Below are positions 1 through 5,264 of a stretch of 6,450 bases of DNA, piece by piece. Each line of letters begins with the position of its first letter. Positions within the stretch are counted from its first letter, which is position 1. The notes under the pieces were generated by a model, which saw nothing but the letters and a program-made list of their open reading frames with translations, had not been told where the DNA came from and ran no database searches. Position numbers and translations under genes: made by a program. This DNA is from Betaproteobacteria bacterium (GTDB taxonomy: Bacteria; Pseudomonadota; Gammaproteobacteria; Burkholderiales; SG8-39): assembly GCA_012274205.1 (NCBI GenBank), contig JAAOZY010000364.1:1-6450 (forward strand). Reading direction: 5' to 3'.

Positions 1-1133
1 AGCGAGAGCAGCCGCTCCTGCGCGTCGTGTGCCGAGCGGTCGAGCGCGCGTGCCAGGCGCAGGGCGAGCAGGGTTGCGGCCTCGGTTTCCAGTGCGAGAT
101 CGGCGAGCACGTTCTGCATCAACGGCTGCTGCACCAGCCGCTTGCCGAAAGCGCGGCGGTGTTCGCAATGGTGCAGCGCCTGATTGAGCGCGCCGCGCAT
201 CATGCCGGCCGAGGCGACGACAATGTCGAAGCGCGTCAGGTGCGCCATTTCGATCAGGGTGGCGATGCCGCGTCCTTCGGCGCCTATCCTGCGCGCCCAG
301 GCGCCGTGGTATTCGATTTCGCCCGAAGCGTTGGAGCGGTTGCCGCACTTGTCCTTCAGCCGCTGGATCCGAATCGCGTTGCGCGTGCCGTCGGGAAGCG
401 AGCGCGGGGCGAAGAAGCAGGTCACGCCGGCACCGGTGCGCGCCAGCGTGAGGAAGCCGTCGCTCATCGGCGCCGAGCAGAACCACTTGTGTCCGTCGAG
501 CGCATAGGCGCCGTCGCCCAGCGCCGTGGCGCTGGTCTGATTGGCGCGCAAATCCGAACCGCCCTGTTTTTCGGTCATGGCCATGCCTACGGTCACGGCG
601 CGTTTTTGCGACAGATGCAGCGGCCGCTCGTCGTAGGCGTCGGCGAGCAGCTTGGGCTCCCATTCGGCGGCAAGCTGCGCGTCGTTGCGCAGCACCAGCA
701 CCGCGGCGAATGACATGGTCACCGGGCAGGCGGTGCCGTTCTCGGCCTGGTTCCACAGATAATTGAGCGCGGCGCGCGCGACGAAGGCGCCGTCGCGGTG
801 CGCCTTCCAGGCGAGCGAATGCAGGCCGGCTTCGAAAGCCAGCGACATCAGCTCGTGATAAGCCGGATGGTAGTCGACCGCGTCGATGCGAGCGCCGAAA
901 CGGTCATGCGTGCGCAGCTGCGGCAGGTTGCGGTTGGCCTGGTCGGCGAGCAGCTGCATGCGCTCGCTGCCGACGAGTTCGCCCAGCCGGTGCGCGCGCT
1001 CTGCAATCCAGGCGCCGCCCTCGCGCTCCACCGCTGTCCGCAGTATCGCGTCCTGCTCCCACGCGTTGTAGCCGGCCAGCAGAGGCGGCTGGTTGCCTGT
1101 TTGCTCCAGCGCCGCAGTGGCCGGATCGTTCAT
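1..1133 (-). CDS. aidB: AidB-like acyl-CoA dehydrogenase (3' end outside window)
   Basis: Flavin-dependent acyl-CoA dehydrogenase of the AidB branch. In E. coli AidB is a DNA-binding flavoprotein of the adaptive alkylation response with weak isovaleryl-CoA dehydrogenase activity. The visible 377 residues start at the ATG at 1133, which has AGGGAG 8 bases upstream. They follow E. coli AidB (recalled, not aligned by program) from the N-terminal EREGGAW segment (37-43) through CPVTM (136-140), the flavin/substrate signature MTEKQGGSD (186-194), GHKWFCS (214-220), RLKDKCGNRSNAS (258-270) and the helical domain with LTRFD (299-303) and QQPLMQNVL (335-343). Full-length AidB is about 540 residues, so roughly 165 are missing at the window edge, including the WEGSGN region that holds the catalytic Glu and the C-terminal DNA-binding part. 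An alkylation-protection role therefore cannot be judged here; a plain acyl-CoA dehydrogenase role beside the crotonase is equally possible. The gene lies 110 bp downstream of the crotonase, same strand, possibly one transcript. Confidence 0.9.
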   Translation of the reverse strand, partial: MNDPATAALEQTGNQPPLLAGYNAWEQDAILRTAVEREGGAWIAERAHRLGELVGSERMQLLADQANRNLPQLRTHDRFGARIDAVDYHPAYHELMSLAFEAGLHSLAWKAHRDGAFVARAALNYLWNQAENGTACPVTMSFAAVLVLRNDAQLAAEWEPKLLADAYDERPLHLSQKRAVTVGMAMTEKQGGSDLRANQTSATALGDGAYALDGHKWFCSAPMSDGFLTLARTGAGVTCFFAPRSLPDGTRNAIRIQRLKDKCGNRSNASGEIEYHGAWARRIGAEGRGIATLIEMAHLTRFDIVVASAGMMRGALNQALHHCEHRRAFGKRLVQQPLMQNVLADLALETEAATLLALRLARALDRSAHDAQERLLS

Positions 1134-1163
1134 GGCAGATGCTCCCTATGTTGCACTTCGTTC

Positions 1164-1174
1164 GTGGAATCCAC
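1164..1174. other. 11-bp palindrome in aidB leader
   Basis: GTGGA-A-TCCAC forms a perfect inverted repeat around one central base. It lies 31-41 bases upstream of the aidB-like start codon, in the 110-bp gap after the crotonase stop. It could be a small operator or chance. The rest of the gap shows only the AGGGAG ribosome-binding site and no convincing promoter. Confidence 0.2.
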
Positions 1175-1243
1175 AGTGAAGGTCATTTTGCCACGGCCGG
1201 AATCCGGGCGGCAGGCGAACGATCTCATGTTCATGCGCAGGCG

Positions 1244-2044
1244 CTAAATATCGTCGAACGCGCCGTGGCGCCCCTTGCCCGACGCAAAGCGCTCGGCACC
1301 CTGCGTCGCCTCGCCCAGTGTATCCACGCCGCCCGCCCATTCCCGCTCCATCGCGCTGCGCAGGGGCAGGCCGTGCTGCGCATAGGCCGAACGCCGGTCG
1401 GCGCGCACCGCGCCCTGCGGAAATCCCGCAATCTGCAGTGCCAGCGCTTCGGCGGCCGGCCGTGCCTGGCCGCGCGGCACCACGCGCTCGCACAAGCCGA
1501 TGCGCAGCGCCTCTTCGGCCCCGACTTTGCGCCCGGTGAGTATCAGGTCCAAGGCCCGGCCCATGCCGACGATGCGCGGCAGGCGCACCGTGCCGCCGTC
1601 GATCAGCGGCACACCCCAGCGGCGGCAGTAGACGCCGAAGTAGGCATCCTCCTCCATCACGCGCATATCGCACCACAGCGCGAGCTCCATACCGCCCGCA
1701 ACGGCGGCGCCGGCAACGGCAGCGATCACCGGTTTGTCCAGCACCAGGCGCGAAGGACCCATGGGGCCGCGCGGCGGCGCGGCGTCGCCCTGCGGAAAAT
1801 CCAGGCCGAGTTCGCGGCGTGCATCCTTGCCGGCGAGTGTCGCACCGTACTTCAGGTCCCAGCCCGCGCAGAACGTGCCGTGCGAGCCGAAGAACACGGC
1901 AGCCTTCGCGTCGGCGTCGCGGTTGAAGGCTTCAAACGCAGCGACCAGCGCATCGGCGGTGGCCGGATCGACCGCATTGCGCACATCGGGCCGCTCCATG
2001 ATGATGGTGGCGACGGGGCCGTTCTTCTCCATACGAACTGACAT
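1244..2044 (-). CDS. Crotonase / enoyl-CoA hydratase family protein
   Basis: A 266-residue member of the crotonase superfamily, which acts on acyl-CoA thioesters and stabilises an enolate in an oxyanion hole. The ATG at 2044 is preferred over one nine codons upstream because GAGGAAA lies just before it and the protein then starts MSVRMEKNGP, as in relatives. Oxyanion-hole segments are FCAGWDLKYG (58-67) and VAGGMELALWCD (115-126), which contains Glu120, matching the first catalytic Glu (Glu144 of rat mitochondrial hydratase). The second catalytic Glu (rat Glu164) falls at Cys140 in FGVYCRRWG (136-144), so a classical hydration reaction is doubtful. The run YCRRWGVPLIDGGTVRLPR (139-157) marks a recognisable bacterial subgroup usually annotated only as enoyl-CoA hydratase; its substrate is unknown to me. 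The gene lies between the dehalogenase remnant and the aidB-like gene, all in the same direction, suggesting co-transcription. No promoter is evident directly upstream. Confidence 0.93.
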   Translation of the reverse strand: MSVRMEKNGPVATIIMERPDVRNAVDPATADALVAAFEAFNRDADAKAAVFFGSHGTFCAGWDLKYGATLAGKDARRELGLDFPQGDAAPPRGPMGPSRLVLDKPVIAAVAGAAVAGGMELALWCDMRVMEEDAYFGVYCRRWGVPLIDGGTVRLPRIVGMGRALDLILTGRKVGAEEALRIGLCERVVPRGQARPAAEALALQIAGFPQGAVRADRRSAYAQHGLPLRSAMEREWAGGVDTLGEATQGAERFASGKGRHGAFDDI

Positions 2045-2090
2045 GGGGCGATTTCCTCGATTCGATGACAAGCCTGCGCACAGCGCCGTT

Positions 2091-2190
2091 AAACGAACGC
2101 GTTCAAGGCGCCCTCAGACGAACGTGCCCAGGGCGCCCTCAAACGAACGCGCCCAAGGCGCCCTCAAACGAACGCGCCCAAGGCGCGTTG
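2091..2190 (-). repeat. Four tandem copies of a 25-bp repeat carrying dehalogenase stop codons
   Basis: Four consecutive 25-bp units lie at 2166-2190, 2141-2165, 2116-2140 and 2091-2115 (minus-strand order). The first two differ only in their first few bases; the others carry a few substitutions. Read on the minus strand, each unit plus the first bases of the next spells a version of the dehalogenase C-terminus followed by a stop: ALGAFV-TGA, ALGAFV-TGA, ALGTFV-TGA and ALNAFV-TAA. Only the first is in frame with the dehalogenase remnant, because 25 is not a multiple of three. The array looks like tandem duplication of the gene's 3' end and fills most of the gap before the crotonase start. The GC-rich core (GGGCGCC) can fold on itself. 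There are no spacers, so it is not a CRISPR array. Confidence 0.9.
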
Positions 2191-2493
2191 GGCAATATCG
2201 GCGCCCCACACCTGCACGAAGTGGCCGGCGTCGGGATGTTCGTAAGCCTGCGGGCAGCCGCGTATGGTCTTGCGCAGGGCATGCATCACCGGCGCGCCGA
2301 ACACCGGATCTTTCATGCCTATGGCCATGAACGTGCGCCCTTGCCATTCGCTGCGCCACCAGCCGCGCGCGCCGGCGTCGACATAATGCAGGCGCAGGCC
2401 TTCGAATTCGGGCAGGTCCTGCGCGTAGTGCGGCGCGTAGTCGTAGCCGGGCAGGCCGATAAAGCGTTCGTCCGCAGTGCGCAGCGCGTGCAT
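2164..2493 (-). pseudogene. Haloalkane dehalogenase remnant with large in-frame internal deletion
   Basis: A 109-codon open frame joining the two ends of a DhlA-type haloalkane dehalogenase (alpha/beta hydrolase; DhlA of Xanthobacter is 310 residues). Residues 1-43 (MHALRTADERF through LHYVDAG) match the DhlA N-terminus. Residues from about 45 (WWRSEWQGRTFMAIGMKD, then GCPQ and DAGHFVQ) match its last 70 or so. Asp62 and His91 correspond to catalytic Asp260 and His289 and keep the exact 29-residue spacing. The segment between, about 200 residues, is absent: this removes the HGEP oxyanion motif, nucleophile Asp124, halide-binding Trp125 and Trp175, and the cap domain. Dehalogenation should therefore be impossible. 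The frame is otherwise open with no frameshift. The ATG at 2493 has GGAAA 7 bases upstream and matches the DhlA start; a TTG ten codons earlier is less likely. It could still yield a small protein, or the deletion could be an assembly artefact. Family assignment is from remembered DhlA sequence. Confidence 0.85.
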
Positions 2494-2573
2494 GGTGCGT
2501 TTCCAATCCGGATGGAACGCCAAAGTCTACCGCCAAGGACGGGGAAATGCAGCCGCCGCCGCGAAAAATGGTC

Positions 2574-2579
2574 TAGAAT
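2574..2579 (+). promoter_or_regulatory. Possible -10 element for the SET gene
   Basis: TAGAAT lies 33 bases upstream of the SET ATG (5 of 6 consensus matches) in the short divergent gap between the dehalogenase remnant and the SET gene. I see no -35 match at the usual spacing, so it may depend on an activator or be wrong. No clear Shine-Dalgarno sequence precedes the SET start. Confidence 0.35.
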
Positions 2580-2590
2580 CGCGCCCTGTT

Positions 2591-2619
2591 TATACACACC
2601 ACACTGAAATCAATGGCAA
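2591..2619 (-). promoter_or_regulatory. Possible minus-strand promoter for the dehalogenase-crotonase-aidB run
   Basis: On the minus strand, TTGCCA (2619-2614) is followed after 17 bases by TGTATA (2596-2591), or after 19 bases by the better -10 match TATAAA (2594-2589). It is about 95 bases upstream of the dehalogenase-remnant ATG. The -35 element overlaps the start codon of the divergent SET gene, so the two transcripts could interfere. Assigned by eye from consensus only. Confidence 0.3.
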
Positions 2620-3089
2620 GCAACAAGCGCAAAACGCAGCGCCGCTTCGTGGCGCGAAATTCCGGCATCCATGGCAAGGGCGTATTCGCCACGATGCGCA
2701 TTCCAGCGCACACCCGGCTGATCGAATACAAGGGACAGCGCCTCAGCGAAGCGCAGGTCGACAAGCGCTACGCCGACGACGATGACCCGCATACCTTTCT
2801 GTTTTCTCTCGATGACGGCATGGTCATAGACGCAAGCGTCGGCGGCAACAGCGCCCGCTGGATCAACCACAGCTGCGCGCCCAACTGCGAGGCCGTGGAT
2901 GACGGCGACCGCATCTATATCGAAACGCTGCGTGCGATCCGGCCGGGCGAAGAACTCAGCTACAACTACGGCATCGAGCTGGAGGAAAGGCATACGCCCG
3001 AGCTCAAGCGCCTGTACCAATGCCGCTGCGGCGCGCGCCACTGTAAGGGCACCATTCTCCAGCCGAAGAAAAAGACGAAAAAGAAATAA
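2613..3089 (+). CDS. SET-domain protein-lysine N-methyltransferase
   Basis: A 158-residue single-domain SET protein, expected to transfer methyl groups from S-adenosylmethionine to protein lysines. The SET core runs from about 11 to 120. It shows the N-terminal GIHGKGVFA turn (18-26), RWINHSCAPNC (82-92, the NHSCxPN cofactor-binding knot) and GEELSYNYG (112-120) with the likely catalytic Tyr119. A compact post-SET motif, Cys137-x-Cys139-x4-Cys144, followed by KGTI, matches the CxCx4C zinc site that in Dim-5-type enzymes is completed by the Cys of NHSC (here Cys88). No signal peptide or membrane segment is seen, so it should be cytoplasmic. Both ends are basic: KRKTQRR near residues 5-11 and KKKTKKK at 152-158, which may bind nucleic acid or be methylated themselves. 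Similar stand-alone SET proteins occur in free-living proteobacteria as well as in pathogens such as Chlamydia and Legionella. The substrate is unknown. The gene is monocistronic: divergent from the dehalogenase remnant and convergent with the peptidase gene. Confidence 0.93.
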   Translation: MASNKRKTQRRFVARNSGIHGKGVFATMRIPAHTRLIEYKGQRLSEAQVDKRYADDDDPHTFLFSLDDGMVIDASVGGNSARWINHSCAPNCEAVDDGDRIYIETLRAIRPGEELSYNYGIELEERHTPELKRLYQCRCGARHCKGTILQPKKKTKKK

Positions 3090-3124
3090 GGCGCGGGATC
3101 TGCATGAATGCAGGCGTCAGCGCC
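3090..3124. terminator. Weak inverted repeats between convergent genes
   Basis: Between the SET stop and the convergent peptidase stop lie GGCGC (3090-3094) paired with GCGCC (3120-3124), enclosing a second inverted repeat CTGCAT-GA-ATGCAG (3100-3113). There is no T tract in either direction and the inner loop is too small to close fully. Termination for the two converging genes here is only a guess. Confidence 0.2.
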
Positions 3125-4088
3125 GCCGATCGAGGATCTGTTTCAGCGTCGCCAGTGCCGCCGGCTGGGTGACCCCGCCGAGGCTTACCGCTTTGCGAGC
3201 GGCTTCTAGCGCAGCGTCCGGCTTGGCCTGATCGGAGAGCACCAGCGCGAGGTTGTTGAACGCCGCCGCGGCCAGCGGATGGGCAAGCGTTGCCTGACGG
3301 AAGGCCGCCTCGGCTGCCGCCGGGTGGCCGAGCGCGTACTCGGTATTGCCCAGTCCCATCAACGCGACCAGATTGACCGGCCAGCGCTGCAGCAGAGTCG
3401 AGTAGGCCAGCCGCGCCTCGGCGATGCGCTCGCTCTTCTCTAACGCGAGCGCCGCGCGCGCGAGCTTAGCCTCCTCGGCGCTTGCGGGGAGGCGATCCGG
3501 CGCGAGTGCGATCATGGCCCAGCGACCGCCGTCGATCCAGAGAAATTCGAACAGGCCGATTGCCATGGTGCGGCGTGCATTGCTGCCCGAATGCAGCAGA
3601 ATCACATTCTTCTGCAGGTCGTAGCCGATGATCACGGCATAGTGCCAATAGGGACGAAACGCCCATAGCCCGAGGTTCTGCAGCACGATCACGGGATGGC
3701 CGGCCGCGACTTCGGCGAGCACGTCCTTCAGCTCGGGCGCAAGCGCGTAGGCCAGCCGCCCATGGCGGCGCGCGCCGGCCAGCATCTCCACCTGCAGACT
3801 GCCCTCGCGTCCCGGGATGTAGACTTCATCGGTGAGCGCCTCGGGCGTGATGGCAAGGCCGGTCGCGTTCAGCGCCATCGCCAGCGCCGCGGGGCCGCAC
3901 TGGTATTGCTCCTGCGCGAAAAACGGCACCGCTCGCAGCTCGACCCGCGGCGGCAGGTCCGCACTGCCTTCGTGCCGCAGCGCCTCCGACTGCGGCAGGC
4001 TGACGCAGCCCGACAGCAGGCACAAGAAAAAAATAAGGCCCGCGATTGCGCGGGCCTTGTCTAAACCGCGGCGCGGGCGCGCCGTCAC
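3117..4088 (-). CDS. PA2778-family C39-like cysteine peptidase lipoprotein with TPR repeats
   Basis: A 323-residue envelope lipoprotein. I place the start at GTG 4088, whose GTGA overlaps the TGA of the upstream PA2779-family gene by four bases. This start gives a clean lipoprotein signal: basic MTARPRRGLDKAR, hydrophobic IAGLIFFLCLL, lipobox LSGC with Cys28 as the lipidated residue. A papain-like C39 domain covers roughly 48-195: nucleophile Cys64 in QYQCGPAALAM, His149 in PYWHYAVIIGYD, and a HSGSN segment at 166-170 where the third catalytic residue usually lies, without an obvious Asp. TPR-type helices span about 205-320, for example AAAEAAFRQATLAHP and the NNLALVL-to-DAALEAARKAV stretch. 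C39 peptidases usually cleave after double glycine in exported peptides, but this branch has no transporter partner and its substrate is unknown to me. It is presumably anchored facing the periplasm, with the TPR part binding a partner. Expression probably depends on translational coupling and on reading through the terminator within its first codons. Confidence 0.9.
   Translation of the reverse strand: MTARPRRGLDKARAIAGLIFFLCLLSGCVSLPQSEALRHEGSADLPPRVELRAVPFFAQEQYQCGPAALAMALNATGLAITPEALTDEVYIPGREGSLQVEMLAGARRHGRLAYALAPELKDVLAEVAAGHPVIVLQNLGLWAFRPYWHYAVIIGYDLQKNVILLHSGSNARRTMAIGLFEFLWIDGGRWAMIALAPDRLPASAEEAKLARAALALEKSERIAEARLAYSTLLQRWPVNLVALMGLGNTEYALGHPAAAEAAFRQATLAHPLAAAAFNNLALVLSDQAKPDAALEAARKAVSLGGVTQPAALATLKQILDRRR
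4027..4058 (-). terminator. Intrinsic terminator inside the peptidase signal-peptide codons
   Basis: On the minus strand a perfect 10-bp stem, AAGGCCCGCG (4058-4049) with CGCGGGCCTT (4044-4035), closes a four-base CAAT loop. It is followed by A, seven T (4033-4027), C and TT. This is a textbook rho-independent terminator. It starts 27 bases after the stop of the PA2779-family gene, where a terminator for that gene would be expected, but it lies in codons 11-21 of the overlapping peptidase gene: the stem encodes KARAIAGL and the T tract IFF. No T tract follows on the plus strand, so it acts only in the direction of the operon. Confidence 0.88.
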
Positions 4089-4441
4089 TTGACCCAGAAA
4101 TACCAGATCAATTCGACCACCAGCAGCCCGGCGAATGCCGCCCAGGTGCTGATCCCGCCCGCGGGCAGGCTGTCGATCCGGCCGGCGATGCCGGCCACTT
4201 CCGCGTCGGTCATGGCATTGACTCGCGCCTGTGCCGCGGCGGGGCTGATACCCAGCTGCTGCAACTGGCGGCGCACTTCGCTGCGGCCGAGGAAGTCCTG
4301 CACCTGGTCGCGCGCAGTCCGGGTTTGCGCAGCGGCGGCGACCTGATCCGTGGCCACCATGCCGGCATGGGCACTGAACGGAACCGCCGCCATGCATACC
4401 ATCAACATGCGGCAGATATAGCGTACGAATATGCTTTTCAT
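4085..4441 (-). CDS. PA2779-family small secreted/membrane protein
   Basis: A 118-residue protein of the PA2779 family, named after the Pseudomonas aeruginosa gene next to PA2778. The function is not established. The ATG at 4441 is chosen because AGGGGG lies 6 bases upstream and it opens directly into a signal peptide: MKSIFVRYICRMLMVCMAAVPFSAHA, likely cleaved before Gly27. The mature part begins with the family's GMVATDQVAAA segment and has a helical, charged stretch with SEVRRQLQQLGISPAAAQARVNAMTD (54-79), then VAGIAGRIDSLPAGG (82-96). It ends in one hydrophobic helix, about 99-116 (WAAFAGLLVVELIWYFW), so it is probably anchored in the inner membrane with the helical part in the periplasm. 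The C-terminus is short, ending WVK right after the membrane segment. It is the first gene of an operon with the PA2778-family peptidase (four-base overlap), suggesting it is a partner or substrate. An earlier ATG at 4543 would lie upstream of the predicted transcription start. Confidence 0.88.
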   Translation of the reverse strand: MKSIFVRYICRMLMVCMAAVPFSAHAGMVATDQVAAAAQTRTARDQVQDFLGRSEVRRQLQQLGISPAAAQARVNAMTDAEVAGIAGRIDSLPAGGISTWAAFAGLLVVELIWYFWVK

Positions 4442-4513
4442 CGGAACCCCCTGTGCCGGATTGAGCAAGTTTTCCCCGGGCGGCATGCGCCATGCGGTTT
4501 GCGCCCGCGTGCC

Positions 4514-4543
4514 AATGTAGTCCTGCGCCGCCGACGGCGTCAA
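4514..4543 (-). promoter_or_regulatory. Candidate sigma-70 promoter of the PA2779-PA2778 operon
   Basis: On the minus strand, TTGACG (4543-4538) and TACATT (4519-4514) are separated by 18 bases: 5 of 6 and 4 of 6 consensus matches. Transcription would start near 4507, giving a leader of about 65 bases before the ATG at 4441. It lies in the 253-bp divergent gap shared with msrA and is the best promoter match in the window. Confidence 0.5.
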
Positions 4544-4622
4544 GGCGCGACCGCGCGCACCTGTTCTGCCATCACCCGTTTCGCGCCGCGCGCGGCTTCA
4601 GCAATATCGACATGACATCCGC

Positions 4623-4628
4623 TATGAT
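4623..4628 (+). promoter_or_regulatory. Possible -10 element for msrA
   Basis: TATGAT lies 67 bases before the msrA ATG, in the same divergent region as the minus-strand operon promoter. The only -35-like sequence is TTCAGC (4597-4602) at a poor 20-base spacing, so the assignment is tentative. Confidence 0.35.
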
Positions 4629-4636
4629 GGGCGTGG

Positions 4637-4654
4637 CTCGGTCGTGAGACCGGG
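4637..4654 (+). other. Hairpin with GNRA loop in msrA leader
   Basis: CTCGGTC (4637-4643) pairs with GACCGGG (4648-4654), including one U-G pair, across a GTGA tetraloop, a stable GNRA-type hairpin near the predicted 5' end of the msrA transcript. About 40 leader bases follow before the ATG. It may stabilise the mRNA. I do not recognise it as a known riboswitch. Confidence 0.35.
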
Positions 4655-4694
4655 CCGGGGCAAGTCCGTACATCGGGATAGAAAGGTGACCCTC

Positions 4695-5246
4695 ATGACA
4701 CAACCGCAGGACGCAAAGGAAATCGCCACCCTGGCCGGAGGCTGCTTCTGGTGCCTGGAGGCGGTATTCGATGACCTCAAAGGGGTGGAGTCGGTAGAGT
4801 CGGGCTACATGGGCGGGGATTTGAAAAACCCGACTTACGAAGATGTGTGCAGCGGCACCAGCGGACATGCCGAGGTGGTGCAGATTAGCTTCGATCCGAA
4901 AGCGCTCAGCTTCGGCGAGCTACTCGAAGTGTTCTTCGTGATCCACGACCCGACCACGCTCAACTACCAGGGAAACGACCACGGATCGCAATATCGCTCG
5001 GCGATCTTCTATCACTCGCCCGGGCAGAAGCAGGCGGCCGAGCAGACGATCGCCAGGCTGAATGAGCAGAGACTATGGAGCGAGCCCATCGTCACCGAGC
5101 TCACGCCGGCAAGCACCTTCTACATCGCCGAAACCGGGCATCAGGAATATTTCCAGCGCAATCCCTACCAGCCTTACTGCATGATGGTGGTGCAGCCCAA
5201 AGTGGCCAAGTTCCGCAAGAAATTCCTGGGCAAGCTGAAGAAATAG
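4695..5246 (+). CDS. msrA: Peptide methionine sulfoxide reductase MsrA
   Basis: Reduces the S-epimer of methionine sulfoxide in proteins and free methionine, using thioredoxin to restore the enzyme; an oxidative-damage repair protein of the cytoplasm. The product is 183 residues, typical of the family. The ATG at 4695 is chosen because AAAGGTGA lies a few bases upstream; the longer frame back to an ATG at 4644 adds an unconserved basic stretch within the leader hairpin. Hallmarks are GGCFWCLE (15-22) with catalytic Cys17, GYMGG (37-41), YEDVCSGTSGHAEVV (48-62) and GNDHGSQYRSAIFY (93-106). Cys162 in QPYCMMVVQPKVAKFRKKF (159-177) is the likely resolving cysteine; Cys20 and Cys52 are also present. 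There is no signal peptide. The gene stands alone: divergent from the PA2779 operon and convergent with the methyltransferase gene, whose stop lies 18 bp beyond its own. Confidence 0.97.
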   Translation: MTQPQDAKEIATLAGGCFWCLEAVFDDLKGVESVESGYMGGDLKNPTYEDVCSGTSGHAEVVQISFDPKALSFGELLEVFFVIHDPTTLNYQGNDHGSQYRSAIFYHSPGQKQAAEQTIARLNEQRLWSEPIVTELTPASTFYIAETGHQEYFQRNPYQPYCMMVVQPKVAKFRKKFLGKLKK

Positions 5247-5264
5247 GACTGCGGCAGACGCAGC

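Noticed and set aside
27..713. 228-codon plus-strand open frame opposite the aidB-like gene
   Set aside because: The opposite strand gives an unmistakable acyl-CoA dehydrogenase; this frame is its shadow.
1139..2041. 300-codon plus-strand open frame opposite the crotonase
   Set aside because: It is the antisense shadow of a clear crotonase gene in high-GC DNA, has Ala/Arg/His-rich composition and no recognisable motif.
2091..2190. CRISPR-like array of short repeats
   Set aside because: The units are directly adjacent with no spacers and contain coding sequence from the neighbouring gene; no cas gene is present.
2114..2536. 140-codon minus-strand frame running through the tandem repeats
   Set aside because: It reads the dehalogenase remnant in a different frame and has only Arg/Ala-rich sequence. 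The family match and ribosome-binding site support the 2164-2493 frame.
4089..4493. Long N-terminal extension of the C39 peptidase to an ATG at 4493
   Set aside because: It would overlap almost the whole PA2779-family gene in another frame, is low-complexity Gly/Arg-rich, and would bury the lipoprotein signal peptide. GTG 4088 gives a clean signal and lipobox.
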